A DNA stretch of 64,000 bases from Paracoccus indicus. Its GTDB lineage: Bacteria > Pseudomonadota > Alphaproteobacteria > Rhodobacterales > Rhodobacteraceae. The notes beneath the pieces are model-generated. The model worked only from the letters and a program-made list of their open reading frames with translations. It searched no databases and was not told the origin of the DNA. Where the stretch lies: the NCBI RefSeq assembly GCF_003056335.1, contig NZ_PYWA01000001.1:434001-498000 (forward strand). Direction: 5' to 3'. The position numbers and the translations under genes are program-made. Positions 1-9,501 of the stretch are shown one piece after another; the stretch's first letter is position 1, and every line of letters begins with the position of its first letter.

Positions 1-966
<966 letters not shown>

Positions 967-1058
967 GCTTTCGCGGACATCTTCTTGTTGCGAATTTGGC
1001 ACGCTCGACGCACCCCATTGGTGCCATGTCGGGCGTGTCCATGCGGTTTGGTTTGCCT

Positions 1059-1072
1059 GAAAGCATGCTTTC
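1059..1072. promoter_or_regulatory. Perfect 14-bp palindrome upstream of the beta-barrel gene
   Basis: GAAAGCATGCTTTC is a perfect palindrome lying about 70 bp before the ATG at 1143 and 93 bp after the gyrB stop. Its position suits an operator for the outer-membrane gene. It could instead be part of a gyrB 3' hairpin, but no T-tract follows it. Confidence 0.35.
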
Positions 1073-1142
1073 GTAGTAGATGGTGGGCAATATTTCGCTG
1101 ACGAAGCCCGCAAACGGCATCCCGCAGTTTCAGGAGTTAACC

Positions 1143-1886
1143 ATGAATCTCAAGTCAATGTTCGCGACCTCCACCGCCTTGATCCTGATTGCCGGGGCTT
1201 CGCATGCCGGCGGCGCCGTGGCCCCCGTGGTCGAGGCCGAGCCCATCATGATGGAGCCTGCCCCCGTCGCCAGCGATTGGGCCGGTGCCTATGTCGGTGG
1301 TTCGCTGAACTACACCTTTGGCGCCGACGACGAAATCGGCATCGAGATCCTCGAGGATGGCGAGTCGGTCGCACGCGACACCGATCTGGGCGATGCCAAC
1401 CTCGAAGGTGTCTCGGCAGGGATCCACGCAGGCTATCGCTGGCAGCGCGACAAATGGGTCTATGGCCCCGAACTGGGCATCGAAGCCGGCAGCGTCGACC
1501 ATGAAATCGACATCATGCCCTTCGGCACCGCCGCCACCGCCGAATCCGAGATGAACTACCTGGTCACGCTGGTCATGAAGACCGGCTACGAGGTCATGCC
1601 CGGGACGCTGGTCTATGGCACCTTCGGCGTGGCCCATGGTGATTTCGACTACAACCTGTCGGTCGACGGCATGAAGTATTCCGATGGCTACACCGCCACC
1701 GGCGTTGCCGCAGGTCTGGGCGTCGAGCGCAAGATCAACGACAAGATGTCGGTCTTCGCATCCTACCAGTACCGCGACCTGAGCAAGGAAACCGCCCGCT
1801 TCACCGATGACAACGGCGATGTGGCGGAAACCAAGCCGACGACCGCACACAGCAACATCCGCCTTGGCGTGAACTATCGTTTCTGA
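1143..1886 (+). CDS. Outer-membrane beta-barrel protein (Omp25/OmpA-like porin family)
   Basis: A 247-residue protein with a signal peptide (residues 1-20, cleavage near ASHA-GG), a short Pro/Glu-rich linker, then a barrel beginning DWAGAYVGGSLNYTFG and closing with the terminal aromatic signature IRLGVNYRF. Alternating hydrophobic strands and Gly/Tyr-rich turns match the outer-membrane beta-barrel domain common in alphaproteobacteria. The ATG at 1143 is chosen because AGGAG sits at 1132-1136 just before it and the signal peptide starts there; an in-frame ATG at 1080 would add 21 residues that spoil the signal. Function beyond envelope structure cannot be told. Confidence 0.85.
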   Translation: MNLKSMFATSTALILIAGASHAGGAVAPVVEAEPIMMEPAPVASDWAGAYVGGSLNYTFGADDEIGIEILEDGESVARDTDLGDANLEGVSAGIHAGYRWQRDKWVYGPELGIEAGSVDHEIDIMPFGTAATAESEMNYLVTLVMKTGYEVMPGTLVYGTFGVAHGDFDYNLSVDGMKYSDGYTATGVAAGLGVERKINDKMSVFASYQYRDLSKETARFTDDNGDVAETKPTTAHSNIRLGVNYRF

Positions 1887-1905
1887 TCCGAAGGGATCGC
1901 GAAAC

Positions 1906-1941
1906 AAGGGCCGGCACGCATCACGCGCGCCGACCCTTTTT
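1906..1941 (+). terminator. Intrinsic terminator after the beta-barrel gene
   Basis: AAGGGCCGGC pairs with GCCGACCCTT (one mismatch) across a short loop and is followed by a run of five T, 20 bp after the stop codon. Confidence 0.65.
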
Positions 1942-2606
1942 CATGCCCGCCTGCGTGTCTTGGCTGCTCCGACGGGCACCGGGATCGCGCGATGGGCGCA
2001 GGCGATGGCCAACCCCTGCGGCACCAGCCGCCGCAGCACCGGATCATCGACGGCCAGCCCGCCGGTATAGGCCCCGAAGGCGGGCAGGATCAGGTGATCG
2101 CTTCCCTTCAGGAAGCAGCGCAGCCGTTGTCCGGCCAGACGCAGGCAGGGGTGGAAATGCCCCGAAACATCCGGCCCCCGCCCCGCCTCGTGACGGAAGG
2201 TCAGCCCGTCGGACAATTCCACCGCCACCTGCCCCGGCAGTTTCGGGTTCAATGCGCCCGGATCGTGGTTGCCACTGACCCAGATCCAATCCCGTCCCTG
2301 CGCCATGGCCTGAAGGGCGTGACAGACGGTATCGGGCAATGCCATTCCGGCTGCATCGTCATCGAAACCGTCGCCAAGGCTGATCACCGTCACAGGGTCC
2401 GTTGCGGCAATCTCGGCCCCAAGGCGATCCAGCGTCGCCTGCGTTTCATAGGGCGGCAACAGCGATCCGCCGCGCCGCGCCATACGTTCGGATTTCCCCA
2501 GGTGCAGATCGGCCACGACCAGCCAGCGACGTTCCGGCCAGAACAGCGCCCCCGAGGCCCGTGCCTGAAGGCCGTGCCCGTCGAAGGTGAAATCATGTGG
2601 TGTCAC
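1941..2606 (-). CDS. pdeM: Ligase-associated DNA damage response phosphoesterase PdeM
   Basis: A 221-residue calcineurin-like phosphoesterase with the metal-binding motifs ADLHLGK, LGDGFDDD, GNHDPG and the C-terminal GHFHP block. It is the last gene of a four-gene operon whose other members are the exonuclease, ATP-dependent ligase and DEXH helicase of the ligase-associated DNA-damage-response set; family assignment rests on both motifs and context. The GTG start at 2606 overlaps the helicase stop (GTGA), as at the other junctions of this operon. Predicted to act on nucleic-acid phosphodiesters during repair; the exact substrate is not shown by the sequence. Confidence 0.88.
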   Translation of the reverse strand: MTPHDFTFDGHGLQARASGALFWPERRWLVVADLHLGKSERMARRGGSLLPPYETQATLDRLGAEIAATDPVTVISLGDGFDDDAAGMALPDTVCHALQAMAQGRDWIWVSGNHDPGALNPKLPGQVAVELSDGLTFRHEAGRGPDVSGHFHPCLRLAGQRLRCFLKGSDHLILPAFGAYTGGLAVDDPVLRRLVPQGLAIACAHRAIPVPVGAAKTRRRA

Positions 2607-4978
2607 GTCAACCCTGCCTCTGCCATCAGGGCCTCGGCTTCAGCCTCGGCCAGGCGTTCACGACCCTGCCCCGCGATCGGAACGCGCCCCTTTTCCAGCA
2701 TCAGGGGGGCCGCAAGGGGGGATACGCGATCCAGCATGCGGTGATCAAGGCGAAGGGTGCGGGCCAACATTTCCTCGATGCGGTCGAAATCGACCAGACC
2801 GCGCCGCGCCTCGTCGGCGGTGATGCGCAGCATCAGGTGGTCGGGATCATAGCGGCGCAGCGTGTCGTAAAGTATATCGCTGGAAAACGTCGCCTGCCGA
2901 CCCGATTTGCGCTGCCCCGGAAGATTGCGCTGGATCAGCCCCGCGATGGTCGCGACATTGCGGAAGCTGCGCTTCATCACCGCATTGCGCCCCAGCCAGT
3001 CGCCCAGACCTTCGCGCAGGGCATCGCGGTCCAGCAGCGGTGCGGGGTCGGTGACGGGGTCCAGCGACCAGATCAGCAGGGCGTAATCGGTGGCCAAAAA
3101 ACCAAGGGGGGCAAGGCCCACCTCCTCCATCACGCGGGTCATCAGAAGGCCAAGCGTCTGCAGCGCGTTGCGACCGGCAAAGCCATAGACCGCCAGGTGC
3201 CAGCGCCCCTGATGCGGGAAACTTTCGCTGACCAGCACGCCGGGGCGCGGCAGGGTGCTGACATTGGCCTGCAGCGCCAGCCATTCGGCGGTATCGGCAG
3301 GCAGCGTATTGTGATGCGTGGGGTCGCCGATCAGCGCCTGCACCCGATGCGACAGCTGGGTCGAGGTCGCCATCTTCAGCCCCGAGAAGACCGCGATCTT
3401 GGGTTCACGGGTGGGCTGCTTCGTCACCTCGACCACCATGTCGCGCAGCCCGTCATAGCGGACGGTCTGCCCGCCGATCAGGAAGGTGTCGCCGGTTTCC
3501 AGCGTCGCGGCGAAACTTTCCTCGACCTCGCCCAAGGGGGCGCCGCCGCGACCGCGAAAACGGACCTTCAGCATCTCGGCCTCGACGATGGTGCCGATGT
3601 TCATGCGCAGATCGCGGGCGGCACGGGGGTCGCGCAGCCGCCACAGCCCGTCGCGCAGCATCAGCCGCTGCCATCGGTCATAGGCGCGCAGGGCATAGCC
3701 GCCGGTCGCCGCAAAATCCAGGCAGGCGTCGAAATCCTCCTGCGTCAGGTGGCGATAGGGACCAGCCTTGCGCACCTCGCGGAACAGGTCGTCGGGATCG
3801 AAGGGGCCTGCGCAAGCCGTCAGCAGGATATGCTGGCAAAGGACGTCCAGCGGGCCGGGACCGCGCGGGTCGCCGTCCAGATCGCGTTCGCGCACGGCCT
3901 GCAGGGCGGCGGTGCATTCGATCACCTCGAAGCGGTTGGCGGGCACGATGCGTGCGCGGCTTGGCGCGTTGTAGCGGTGGTTGGCCCGCCCGATCCGTTG
4001 GACCAGGCGCTTGACGTTCTTGGGCGCGCCCACTTGGATGACCAGATCGACCGCGCCCCAATCGATGCCCAGATCCAGGCTGCCGGTCGCCACGACCGCG
4101 CGCAATTCACCGGCGGCCATGGCGGCTTCGACCCGCTGGCGGGCCTCGCGCGACAGGCTGCCGTGGTGCAGCCCGATGGGCAGGTTGTCGTCATTGGCGG
4201 CCCAGATGGCCTGAAAGAACAACTCGGCCTGGGCGCGAGTGTTGATGAAGATGATGGTCGTGGTGGCCTGTTTCACCTGTGCCAACACGTCACGGACCGC
4301 GTAATGCCCCCCGCCGCCAGCCCAAGGCGCGGGTTGCGACGTCGGCAGCATCGCGATGTCGGGATCGGGGCCGGGATCGGCATTGATGACCTGCCCGCCG
4401 CCCATGAAATCGGCCAGCCTTTGCGGATCCTCGACCGTCGCCGACAGGCCCGTGACAGTGACATCGGGGGCCAGCGCCTTCAGACGCGCCAAGCACAGCA
4501 TCAACTGATCGCCGCGCTTGTTTTCCGCCAGCGCGTGCAACTCGTCCAGCACCACCCGGCGCAGCCCGCCGAAGATGCGGGGCGCCTGCTCATAGGACAG
4601 CATCAGCGCCAGCGATTCGGGCGTCGTCAGCAGCACGTCGGGCGGATCGACCTTTTGGCGCGCGCGCTGGCTGGCGCGGGTGTCCCCGGTGCGATCCTCG
4701 ATCCGGATATCGAGGCCCAGATCGGCCACGGGGCGGGACAGGTTGCGGGCAATATCGGCGGTCAGCGCCTTCAGGGGCGAGACGTAAAGCGTGTGCATCC
4801 CCTCATGCGGTTCGGCCAGTTCGACCAGCGTCGGCAGGAAACCGGCCAGCGTCTTGCCGCCCCCCGTCGGTGCGATCAGCAGCGTATCGCCCTTGGCCTG
4901 CAACAGCGCGATCTGGTGGGGATGCGGCTGCCAACCCTGACGGGTGAACCAGTCCTGAAAGCGCGGGGGCAGTGTCAC
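2603..4978 (-). CDS. Ligase-associated DNA damage response DEXH-box helicase
   Basis: A 791-residue Lhr-like superfamily 2 helicase. RecA domain 1 carries Walker A APTGGGKT (about residues 36-43) and the DELH box (about residue 144); motif III SATV follows, and domain 2 contains the QRIGRANHR-type motif VI. A long C-terminal Lhr-type region follows. The open frame extends upstream to 5479, but the GTG at 4978 overlapping the ligase stop (GTGA) gives the normal N-terminus (MTLPPRFQDWF), so the extension is a shadow of the ligase gene. It probably unwinds or remodels DNA ends for the ligase and exonuclease encoded upstream. Confidence 0.92.
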   Translation of the reverse strand: MTLPPRFQDWFTRQGWQPHPHQIALLQAKGDTLLIAPTGGGKTLAGFLPTLVELAEPHEGMHTLYVSPLKALTADIARNLSRPVADLGLDIRIEDRTGDTRASQRARQKVDPPDVLLTTPESLALMLSYEQAPRIFGGLRRVVLDELHALAENKRGDQLMLCLARLKALAPDVTVTGLSATVEDPQRLADFMGGGQVINADPGPDPDIAMLPTSQPAPWAGGGGHYAVRDVLAQVKQATTTIIFINTRAQAELFFQAIWAANDDNLPIGLHHGSLSREARQRVEAAMAAGELRAVVATGSLDLGIDWGAVDLVIQVGAPKNVKRLVQRIGRANHRYNAPSRARIVPANRFEVIECTAALQAVRERDLDGDPRGPGPLDVLCQHILLTACAGPFDPDDLFREVRKAGPYRHLTQEDFDACLDFAATGGYALRAYDRWQRLMLRDGLWRLRDPRAARDLRMNIGTIVEAEMLKVRFRGRGGAPLGEVEESFAATLETGDTFLIGGQTVRYDGLRDMVVEVTKQPTREPKIAVFSGLKMATSTQLSHRVQALIGDPTHHNTLPADTAEWLALQANVSTLPRPGVLVSESFPHQGRWHLAVYGFAGRNALQTLGLLMTRVMEEVGLAPLGFLATDYALLIWSLDPVTDPAPLLDRDALREGLGDWLGRNAVMKRSFRNVATIAGLIQRNLPGQRKSGRQATFSSDILYDTLRRYDPDHLMLRITADEARRGLVDFDRIEEMLARTLRLDHRMLDRVSPLAAPLMLEKGRVPIAGQGRERLAEAEAEALMAEAGLT

Positions 4979-6525
4979 GGGATCATGGCTTTCAGGGTCT
5001 CCAACCGGTCGGCCTCGGGGGCGGGCTTGTCCCACCTTATGCGGCTGATGCGCGGAAAGCGCATGGCAACGCCGGATTTGTGGCGGGCGGAGGCATTCAG
5101 CCCCTCGAACGCGACCTCCAGGACCAGCTTGGGCGCGACCGAGCGGACGGGGCCGAAGCGTTCGGTGGTGTTGTTGCGGACGACGCGGTCCAGCTCGCGC
5201 AGTTCCTCGTCGGTGAAGCCGAAATAGGCCTTGCCGACCGGCACCAGCACGTCGCCATCCCACAGGCCGAAGGTGAAATCGCTGTAGAAGCCCGACCGCT
5301 TGCCGTGCCCGCGTTGAGCATAGAGCATCACCGCGTCGATCACCATCGGGTCGCGCTTCCACTTGAACCATGGCCCACGTGGGCGACCGCCGACATAGGC
5401 GCTGTCGCGGCGCTTGATCATCACCCCCTCGATCACGATGCTGGGCGGATCGGCGCGCAGGGCGGCAAGGTCGTCCCATGTGGCGAAATCCAGCAGGGGT
5501 GAGACGTCGATCCTGTCGCTGCCGAAATCGGCCTGTTGCAGGATGGCGCGGCGGTCCTGATGCGGCATGTCGCGCAGGTCGCGGCCCTGCCAGATCATCA
5601 GGTCATAGACGCGCAGCCCCGCCGGATGGCTCTCCAGCATTGCCTTGCCCACGACCTTTCGGCCAAGGCGCTTTTGCAGATCGCCGAAGGGCGCCACATT
5701 GGCCCCACGCCGGACCAGCAGTTCGCCATCGACCGCGCCGTCGAAGTTCAGCGCCTCGATCACGTCGGGGAAGGATCCGCTGATATCCTCGCCGGTGCGG
5801 GAATACAGGCGGCGCACCCCGTCATCATTGACCGCCTGCACGCGGATGCCGTCCCATTTCCATTCGGCGACATGGTCGGCGGGGTCCAGTGCGCGCAGCT
5901 GGTCCAGATCGACGGGGGTGGACAGCATCACGGGCCGGAAGGGCGCCTTGGCCGCATGTTCGGGCCGCGCCCCGCCAGCGATCCAGTCGAACAGCGGCTG
6001 ATAGGGGGGCGTCAGGCCGTGCCAGATCTCCTCCAGGTCCTTGACCTGCGGGTCGCCCATCTCGGCCAGTGCCATGCGGGCCATGCGGGCGGACAGCCCC
6101 ACGCGCATATTGCCGGTGGCCAGCTTCAGGAAGGCCAGCCGTTCCGAGGGGCCCAAGCGGTCAAGCATGGCGCTGATGGCGGCAGGCAGTCCCGCGCGTC
6201 CCGTATCTGACAGCAGCGCCACCGCATCGCGCAGAGGGACGTCGTCGTCCTGATCACCGTCCCAAATCAGGGCAATGGTCTCGGCCAGATCGCCCACGAA
6301 ATCATAGGACAGCGCGAACAGCTGTTCGTCCACCCGCTCGGCCATCAGCCCGCGCAGCAGCTTGGGCGTCACGGCGCGCAGCTTCAGATCACCGGTCAGG
6401 GCGGCCAGCGCAAAGCCGCGATCCGGGTCCGGCGTCTGTTCCAGGTAGTGACGCAGGATGCGCAGCTTGGCATTCCGGGCGGCGGTGAAGGCCAGACGTT
6501 CCAGAAGATTGGCGAAGGCCTTCAT
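4975..6525 (-). CDS. Cis-acting ATP-dependent DNA ligase
   Basis: A 516-residue ATP-dependent ligase of the LigB/LigC-like bacterial group. It has an N-terminal DNA-binding domain, the adenylation domain with motif I EWKWDGIR (Lys about 223 is the AMP acceptor), RLYSRTGEDIS, DGELLV, and motif V GVMIKRRDSAYVGGR with the OB-fold following. It seals nicks using ATP and is not the replicative NAD ligase. The ATG at 6525 overlaps the exonuclease stop (ATGA); the longer open frame to 6792 is antisense noise. Without a Ku gene or a polymerase domain, this is not a LigD-type end-joining system. Confidence 0.92.
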   Translation of the reverse strand: MKAFANLLERLAFTAARNAKLRILRHYLEQTPDPDRGFALAALTGDLKLRAVTPKLLRGLMAERVDEQLFALSYDFVGDLAETIALIWDGDQDDDVPLRDAVALLSDTGRAGLPAAISAMLDRLGPSERLAFLKLATGNMRVGLSARMARMALAEMGDPQVKDLEEIWHGLTPPYQPLFDWIAGGARPEHAAKAPFRPVMLSTPVDLDQLRALDPADHVAEWKWDGIRVQAVNDDGVRRLYSRTGEDISGSFPDVIEALNFDGAVDGELLVRRGANVAPFGDLQKRLGRKVVGKAMLESHPAGLRVYDLMIWQGRDLRDMPHQDRRAILQQADFGSDRIDVSPLLDFATWDDLAALRADPPSIVIEGVMIKRRDSAYVGGRPRGPWFKWKRDPMVIDAVMLYAQRGHGKRSGFYSDFTFGLWDGDVLVPVGKAYFGFTDEELRELDRVVRNNTTERFGPVRSVAPKLVLEVAFEGLNASARHKSGVAMRFPRISRIRWDKPAPEADRLETLKAMIP

Positions 6526-7514
6526 TCGGGTTCGTCCTCGTATCCGACCAGCCGCAGGGGGCGGGCGGCGATCTGGTGCAATTGGCACCAGCGCATCAAC
6601 CCGTCCTCGTTGCCATGGGTGATCCAGACCTCGGATGGGGCCAGCTCGCGGATGGTCTGCGTGACCTGTGGCCAATCGACATGGTCGCTGATGACCAAGG
6701 GCAGCTCGACCCCGCGCTGACGGGCGCGGGCGCGGACCTGCATCCAGCCCGATGCGAAACCGATGACGGGGTCGCGGAACCGCTGCACCCATGCGCTGGC
6801 AAAGGCCGAGGGCGGCGCGATGACCAGCTGCGCAGGCACATCGGCGGCGGTGGCGGGGATCAGCTCGCCCAGATCGATACCCTGTTCGACATGGTAATCG
6901 CAGAGCCGCTGCAAGGCGCCGTGGATGGCGATGGGACCGTCGATCCCGGCCTGACGCGCCAGAGAGATCACCCGCTGCGCCTTGCCAAGCGCATAGGCCC
7001 CGATCAGGTGCTGGCGTTCGGGGAATTCGGCCATGCTGGCGCGAAGGCGAGCCATTTCCTGCAGCGGGTCGGGGTGGCGAAAGACCGGCAGGCCGAAGGT
7101 CGCCTCGGTCACAAAGATGTCGCAGGGGACGGGTTCATAGGGCGCGCAGACGAGGTTGGGGCGGCGGCAGTAATCGCCCGAAACGACGATCTTGGGGCCC
7201 TTGTCCGGCTGCACCGCGATCTGCGCCGAACCCAGGATATGCCCGGCGGGATGGAAGCTGACGGTGGTGTCGCCTACGCGGATCGGGCCCTCGGCCACTT
7301 GGCGGGTTTCAGTGAAATCGGCACCATAGCGGATGGCCATGATCTCGAGCGTCTGGCGGGTGGCCATGACCGCACCGTGACCCGCGCGGGCGTGATCGCC
7401 GTGGCCGTGGGTGATCAGCGCGCGGGGGACCGGGCGGATCGGGTCGATATGAAAATCCCCCGGCGGGCAATAGAGCCCGGCCTCGGTCGGGTGCAGGATC
7501 TGATCGGCGCGCAT
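6522..7514 (-). CDS. Ligase-associated DNA damage response exonuclease
   Basis: A 330-residue metallo-beta-lactamase/beta-CASP protein related to SNM1/CPSF nucleases. The zinc motif HGHGDH is at residues 36-41; later metal ligands are visible in HPAGHILGSAQ, VVSGDY and SDHVDW. First gene of the operon exonuclease-ligase-helicase-pdeM, all read leftward with overlapping stop/start codons, which implies stoichiometric co-expression. It is expected to trim DNA ends before ligation. No LexA box was seen in the upstream gap towards 7545, so its regulation is not evident. Confidence 0.9.
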   Translation of the reverse strand: MRADQILHPTEAGLYCPPGDFHIDPIRPVPRALITHGHGDHARAGHGAVMATRQTLEIMAIRYGADFTETRQVAEGPIRVGDTTVSFHPAGHILGSAQIAVQPDKGPKIVVSGDYCRRPNLVCAPYEPVPCDIFVTEATFGLPVFRHPDPLQEMARLRASMAEFPERQHLIGAYALGKAQRVISLARQAGIDGPIAIHGALQRLCDYHVEQGIDLGELIPATAADVPAQLVIAPPSAFASAWVQRFRDPVIGFASGWMQVRARARQRGVELPLVISDHVDWPQVTQTIRELAPSEVWITHGNEDGLMRWCQLHQIAARPLRLVGYEDEPE

Positions 7515-7544
7515 GTCATCCAGATGGCGAGTGTTTCGCGAAAA

Positions 7545-8021
7545 TCAACGCGGCAGGCGCAGCGGGCGGGCCGTGAAGATCGTCTCCATCGAGAAAACGC
7601 CGGTAACGCGTTCCAGATCCATGTCGCGGATCAAAGCCTTGTAGCAGCGGTCGTAACCCGACATCGAGGTCGTCACCAGCTTGGCCATGTAATCCCATTC
7701 GCCGCCGATGCGGTGAAACTCGGTGATCTCGGGGATGGATTCGACGCGGGCGCGGAAGCGGGCGGCCCAGGCATCGTCATGGTGGCGGGTGCGGATCATC
7801 ACGAAGACGGTCAGGTGCAATCCGACACGGGCAGCATCGATCACCGCGCGGTTGCCCTGAAGCATGCCGGCCGCAGTCAGTTTCTGAAGTCGTCGCCAGC
7901 AGGCGTTCTGCGACAGGCCGATCCGCTCGGCCAGATCGCGTTGCGACAGGGTGCCGTCCTGTTGCAGGGCCGAGAGAATGCGGTTGTCGATTTCGTCGAT
8001 CTGATGGGTCTGTTCGTTCAT
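7545..8021 (-). CDS. Lrp/AsnC family transcriptional regulator
   Basis: A 158-residue protein with an N-terminal AsnC-type helix-turn-helix (IDNRILSALQQDGTLSQRDLAERIGLSQNACWRRLQKL) and a C-terminal RAM/ligand-binding domain (EFHRIGGEWDYMAKLVTTSMSGYD). The ATG at 8021 is preferred over the upstream start at 8075, which would add 18 atypical residues. It is transcribed away from the aminotransferase gene at 8113, sharing about 90 bp of promoter DNA, so local control of that gene by an amino acid is a reasonable inference. The ligand is unknown. Confidence 0.88.
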   Translation of the reverse strand: MNEQTHQIDEIDNRILSALQQDGTLSQRDLAERIGLSQNACWRRLQKLTAAGMLQGNRAVIDAARVGLHLTVFVMIRTRHHDDAWAARFRARVESIPEITEFHRIGGEWDYMAKLVTTSMSGYDRCYKALIRDMDLERVTGVFSMETIFTARPLRLPR

Positions 8022-8112
8022 TTGACCCGCAGTATAGGGGTATTTGTTCAACCGAGAAGTCACATTCTGCATCATGTCGTGTCACCCTGCCTGCAACCAA
8101 ACGAGGGACGAC

Positions 8113-9501
8113 ATGGATATCTTCGACAGTTTTCGCGCAAGCCTGGGACGTGCCGAGGATCTGCACCGCGACATCATCGGCGCGGATGCGGTCATCGACG
8201 GGCCGTTCGGACCGCGTCGGATGATCTATGCCGATTACGTCGCCTCGGGGCGGGCGCTGCGGCAGGTGGAACGGGCTGTCATGGAGCATGTGCTGCCGTG
8301 GTATGCCAACAGCCATACCGAGGCGAGCCATTGCGGCGGCGTGATGACCCGCATGCGCCGCGCGGCGCGGGCGCAGATCCTGTCCTGCGTCGGCGGGGGC
8401 GCGGATCATGCGGTCGTCTTCACCGGATCGGGGGCCACGGCGGGGATCAACCGGCTGGTGCATCTGCTGCAGGCAGGACCGGGCGTGACTGTCATCATCG
8501 GCCCCTACGAGCATCACTCGAACATCCTGCCGTGGCGGGAAAGCGGCGCCACGGTCGTCCAACTGCCCGAGGGCGCGGCGGGCGGACCCGACATGGAGGC
8601 GTTGCAGAATGCCCTGCGCGGCAGGGGGCGGCGGATCGTGGCGATGTCGGCGGCATCCAACGTTACGGGCGCCATCAGCGACGTGACGGGCATCACCGCC
8701 GTGGTCAAGGCGGCGGGGGCCGCGATGGTCTGGGACTATGCCGGTGGCGCACCCTATCTGCCGATCGACATGGGGCTGGGGATGGATGCGGTGGTCGCCT
8801 CTCCGCACAAGTTCCTGGGGGGGCCGGGGGCCTCGGGGGTGATGATCCTGCGCCGCGATGCCATGATGTCGGACCGCCCCAGCCTGCCCGGCGGCGGCAC
8901 GGTGAAATTCGTCAGCGAGGCGGGCCATGACTATGCCACGCAGGTCGAGGCCCGCGAGGAGGCCGGCACCCCCAATGTCGTGGGCGATATCCGTGCAGGG
9001 CTGGTCTTTGCGCTGAAGGATCACGTCGGCCAGGATTGGATCGACGAAAGGCATCGTCGCTGGCTGGCAAAGGCGGCCGCCCTACGCGGCGTGGCGGGGC
9101 TGCAGATGCTGGGGCGTGACGACATTGCACGGCTGCCGATCCTGGCCTTCAGGCTGGGCGATGGCGCGGGCGGGCTGGTGCACCAGCAGCTGGCGACGCG
9201 GATGCTGTCGGATCTGTTCGGGGTGCAGGCGCGCGGCGGCTGTGCCTGCGCGGGGCCCTATGTCCACCACCTGCTGGGGATCGGGGCGGCAGAATCACGG
9301 GCCATGCGCAGCGCGATCCTGTCGGGGCGCGAGATCGAAAAGCCGGGCTTCGTTCGCCTGAACCTCTGCTGGGCGGCGCCCAAGGCCGAGATCGACGCGA
9401 TCCTGGATGCCATGACGCGCCTTGCCGCAGAAGCGCCTGCGCATCTGGCGCATTATCAGGGCGATCCTGCGACGGCGATCTTTACCCCTCGTGCGGCCTA
9501 G
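8113..9501 (+). CDS. Class V aminotransferase-fold PLP enzyme (cysteine desulfurase-like)
   Basis: A 462-residue fold-type I PLP enzyme resembling SufS/CsdA. PLP-contacting Asp is at 208 (MVWDYAG) and the Schiff-base lysine is K233 in ASPHKFLGGPG. A His-rich GPYEHHSNILPW block near 131 and a late RGGCACAGPYVHHLLG segment, with two cysteines, are visible. The family contains cysteine desulfurases, selenocysteine lyases and various lyases/epimerases, so the substrate is not fixed. Divergent from an Lrp-type regulator, which suggests amino-acid-responsive expression. RBS-like GAGGGACG precedes the ATG at 8113. It converges on the next gene with a 4-bp overlap of the 3' ends. Confidence 0.8.
   Translation: MDIFDSFRASLGRAEDLHRDIIGADAVIDGPFGPRRMIYADYVASGRALRQVERAVMEHVLPWYANSHTEASHCGGVMTRMRRAARAQILSCVGGGADHAVVFTGSGATAGINRLVHLLQAGPGVTVIIGPYEHHSNILPWRESGATVVQLPEGAAGGPDMEALQNALRGRGRRIVAMSAASNVTGAISDVTGITAVVKAAGAAMVWDYAGGAPYLPIDMGLGMDAVVASPHKFLGGPGASGVMILRRDAMMSDRPSLPGGGTVKFVSEAGHDYATQVEAREEAGTPNVVGDIRAGLVFALKDHVGQDWIDERHRRWLAKAAALRGVAGLQMLGRDDIARLPILAFRLGDGAGGLVHQQLATRMLSDLFGVQARGGCACAGPYVHHLLGIGAAESRAMRSAILSGREIEKPGFVRLNLCWAAPKAEIDAILDAMTRLAAEAPAHLAHYQGDPATAIFTPRAA

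Noticed and set aside
2597..5227. Very long plus-strand open frame opposite the helicase gene
   Set aside because: Antisense shadow of a GC-rich real gene: low-complexity Gln/Arg/His-rich product, no domain, no ribosome-binding site.
5376..5381. CACGTG core, possible parS
   Set aside because: Flanks do not match TGTTT/AAACA; the same core at 43059-43064 fails likewise.
4975..6525. LigD-type non-homologous end-joining ligase
   Set aside because: No polymerase or phosphoesterase domain fused to it and no Ku gene nearby; motifs fit the ligase-associated-response type.
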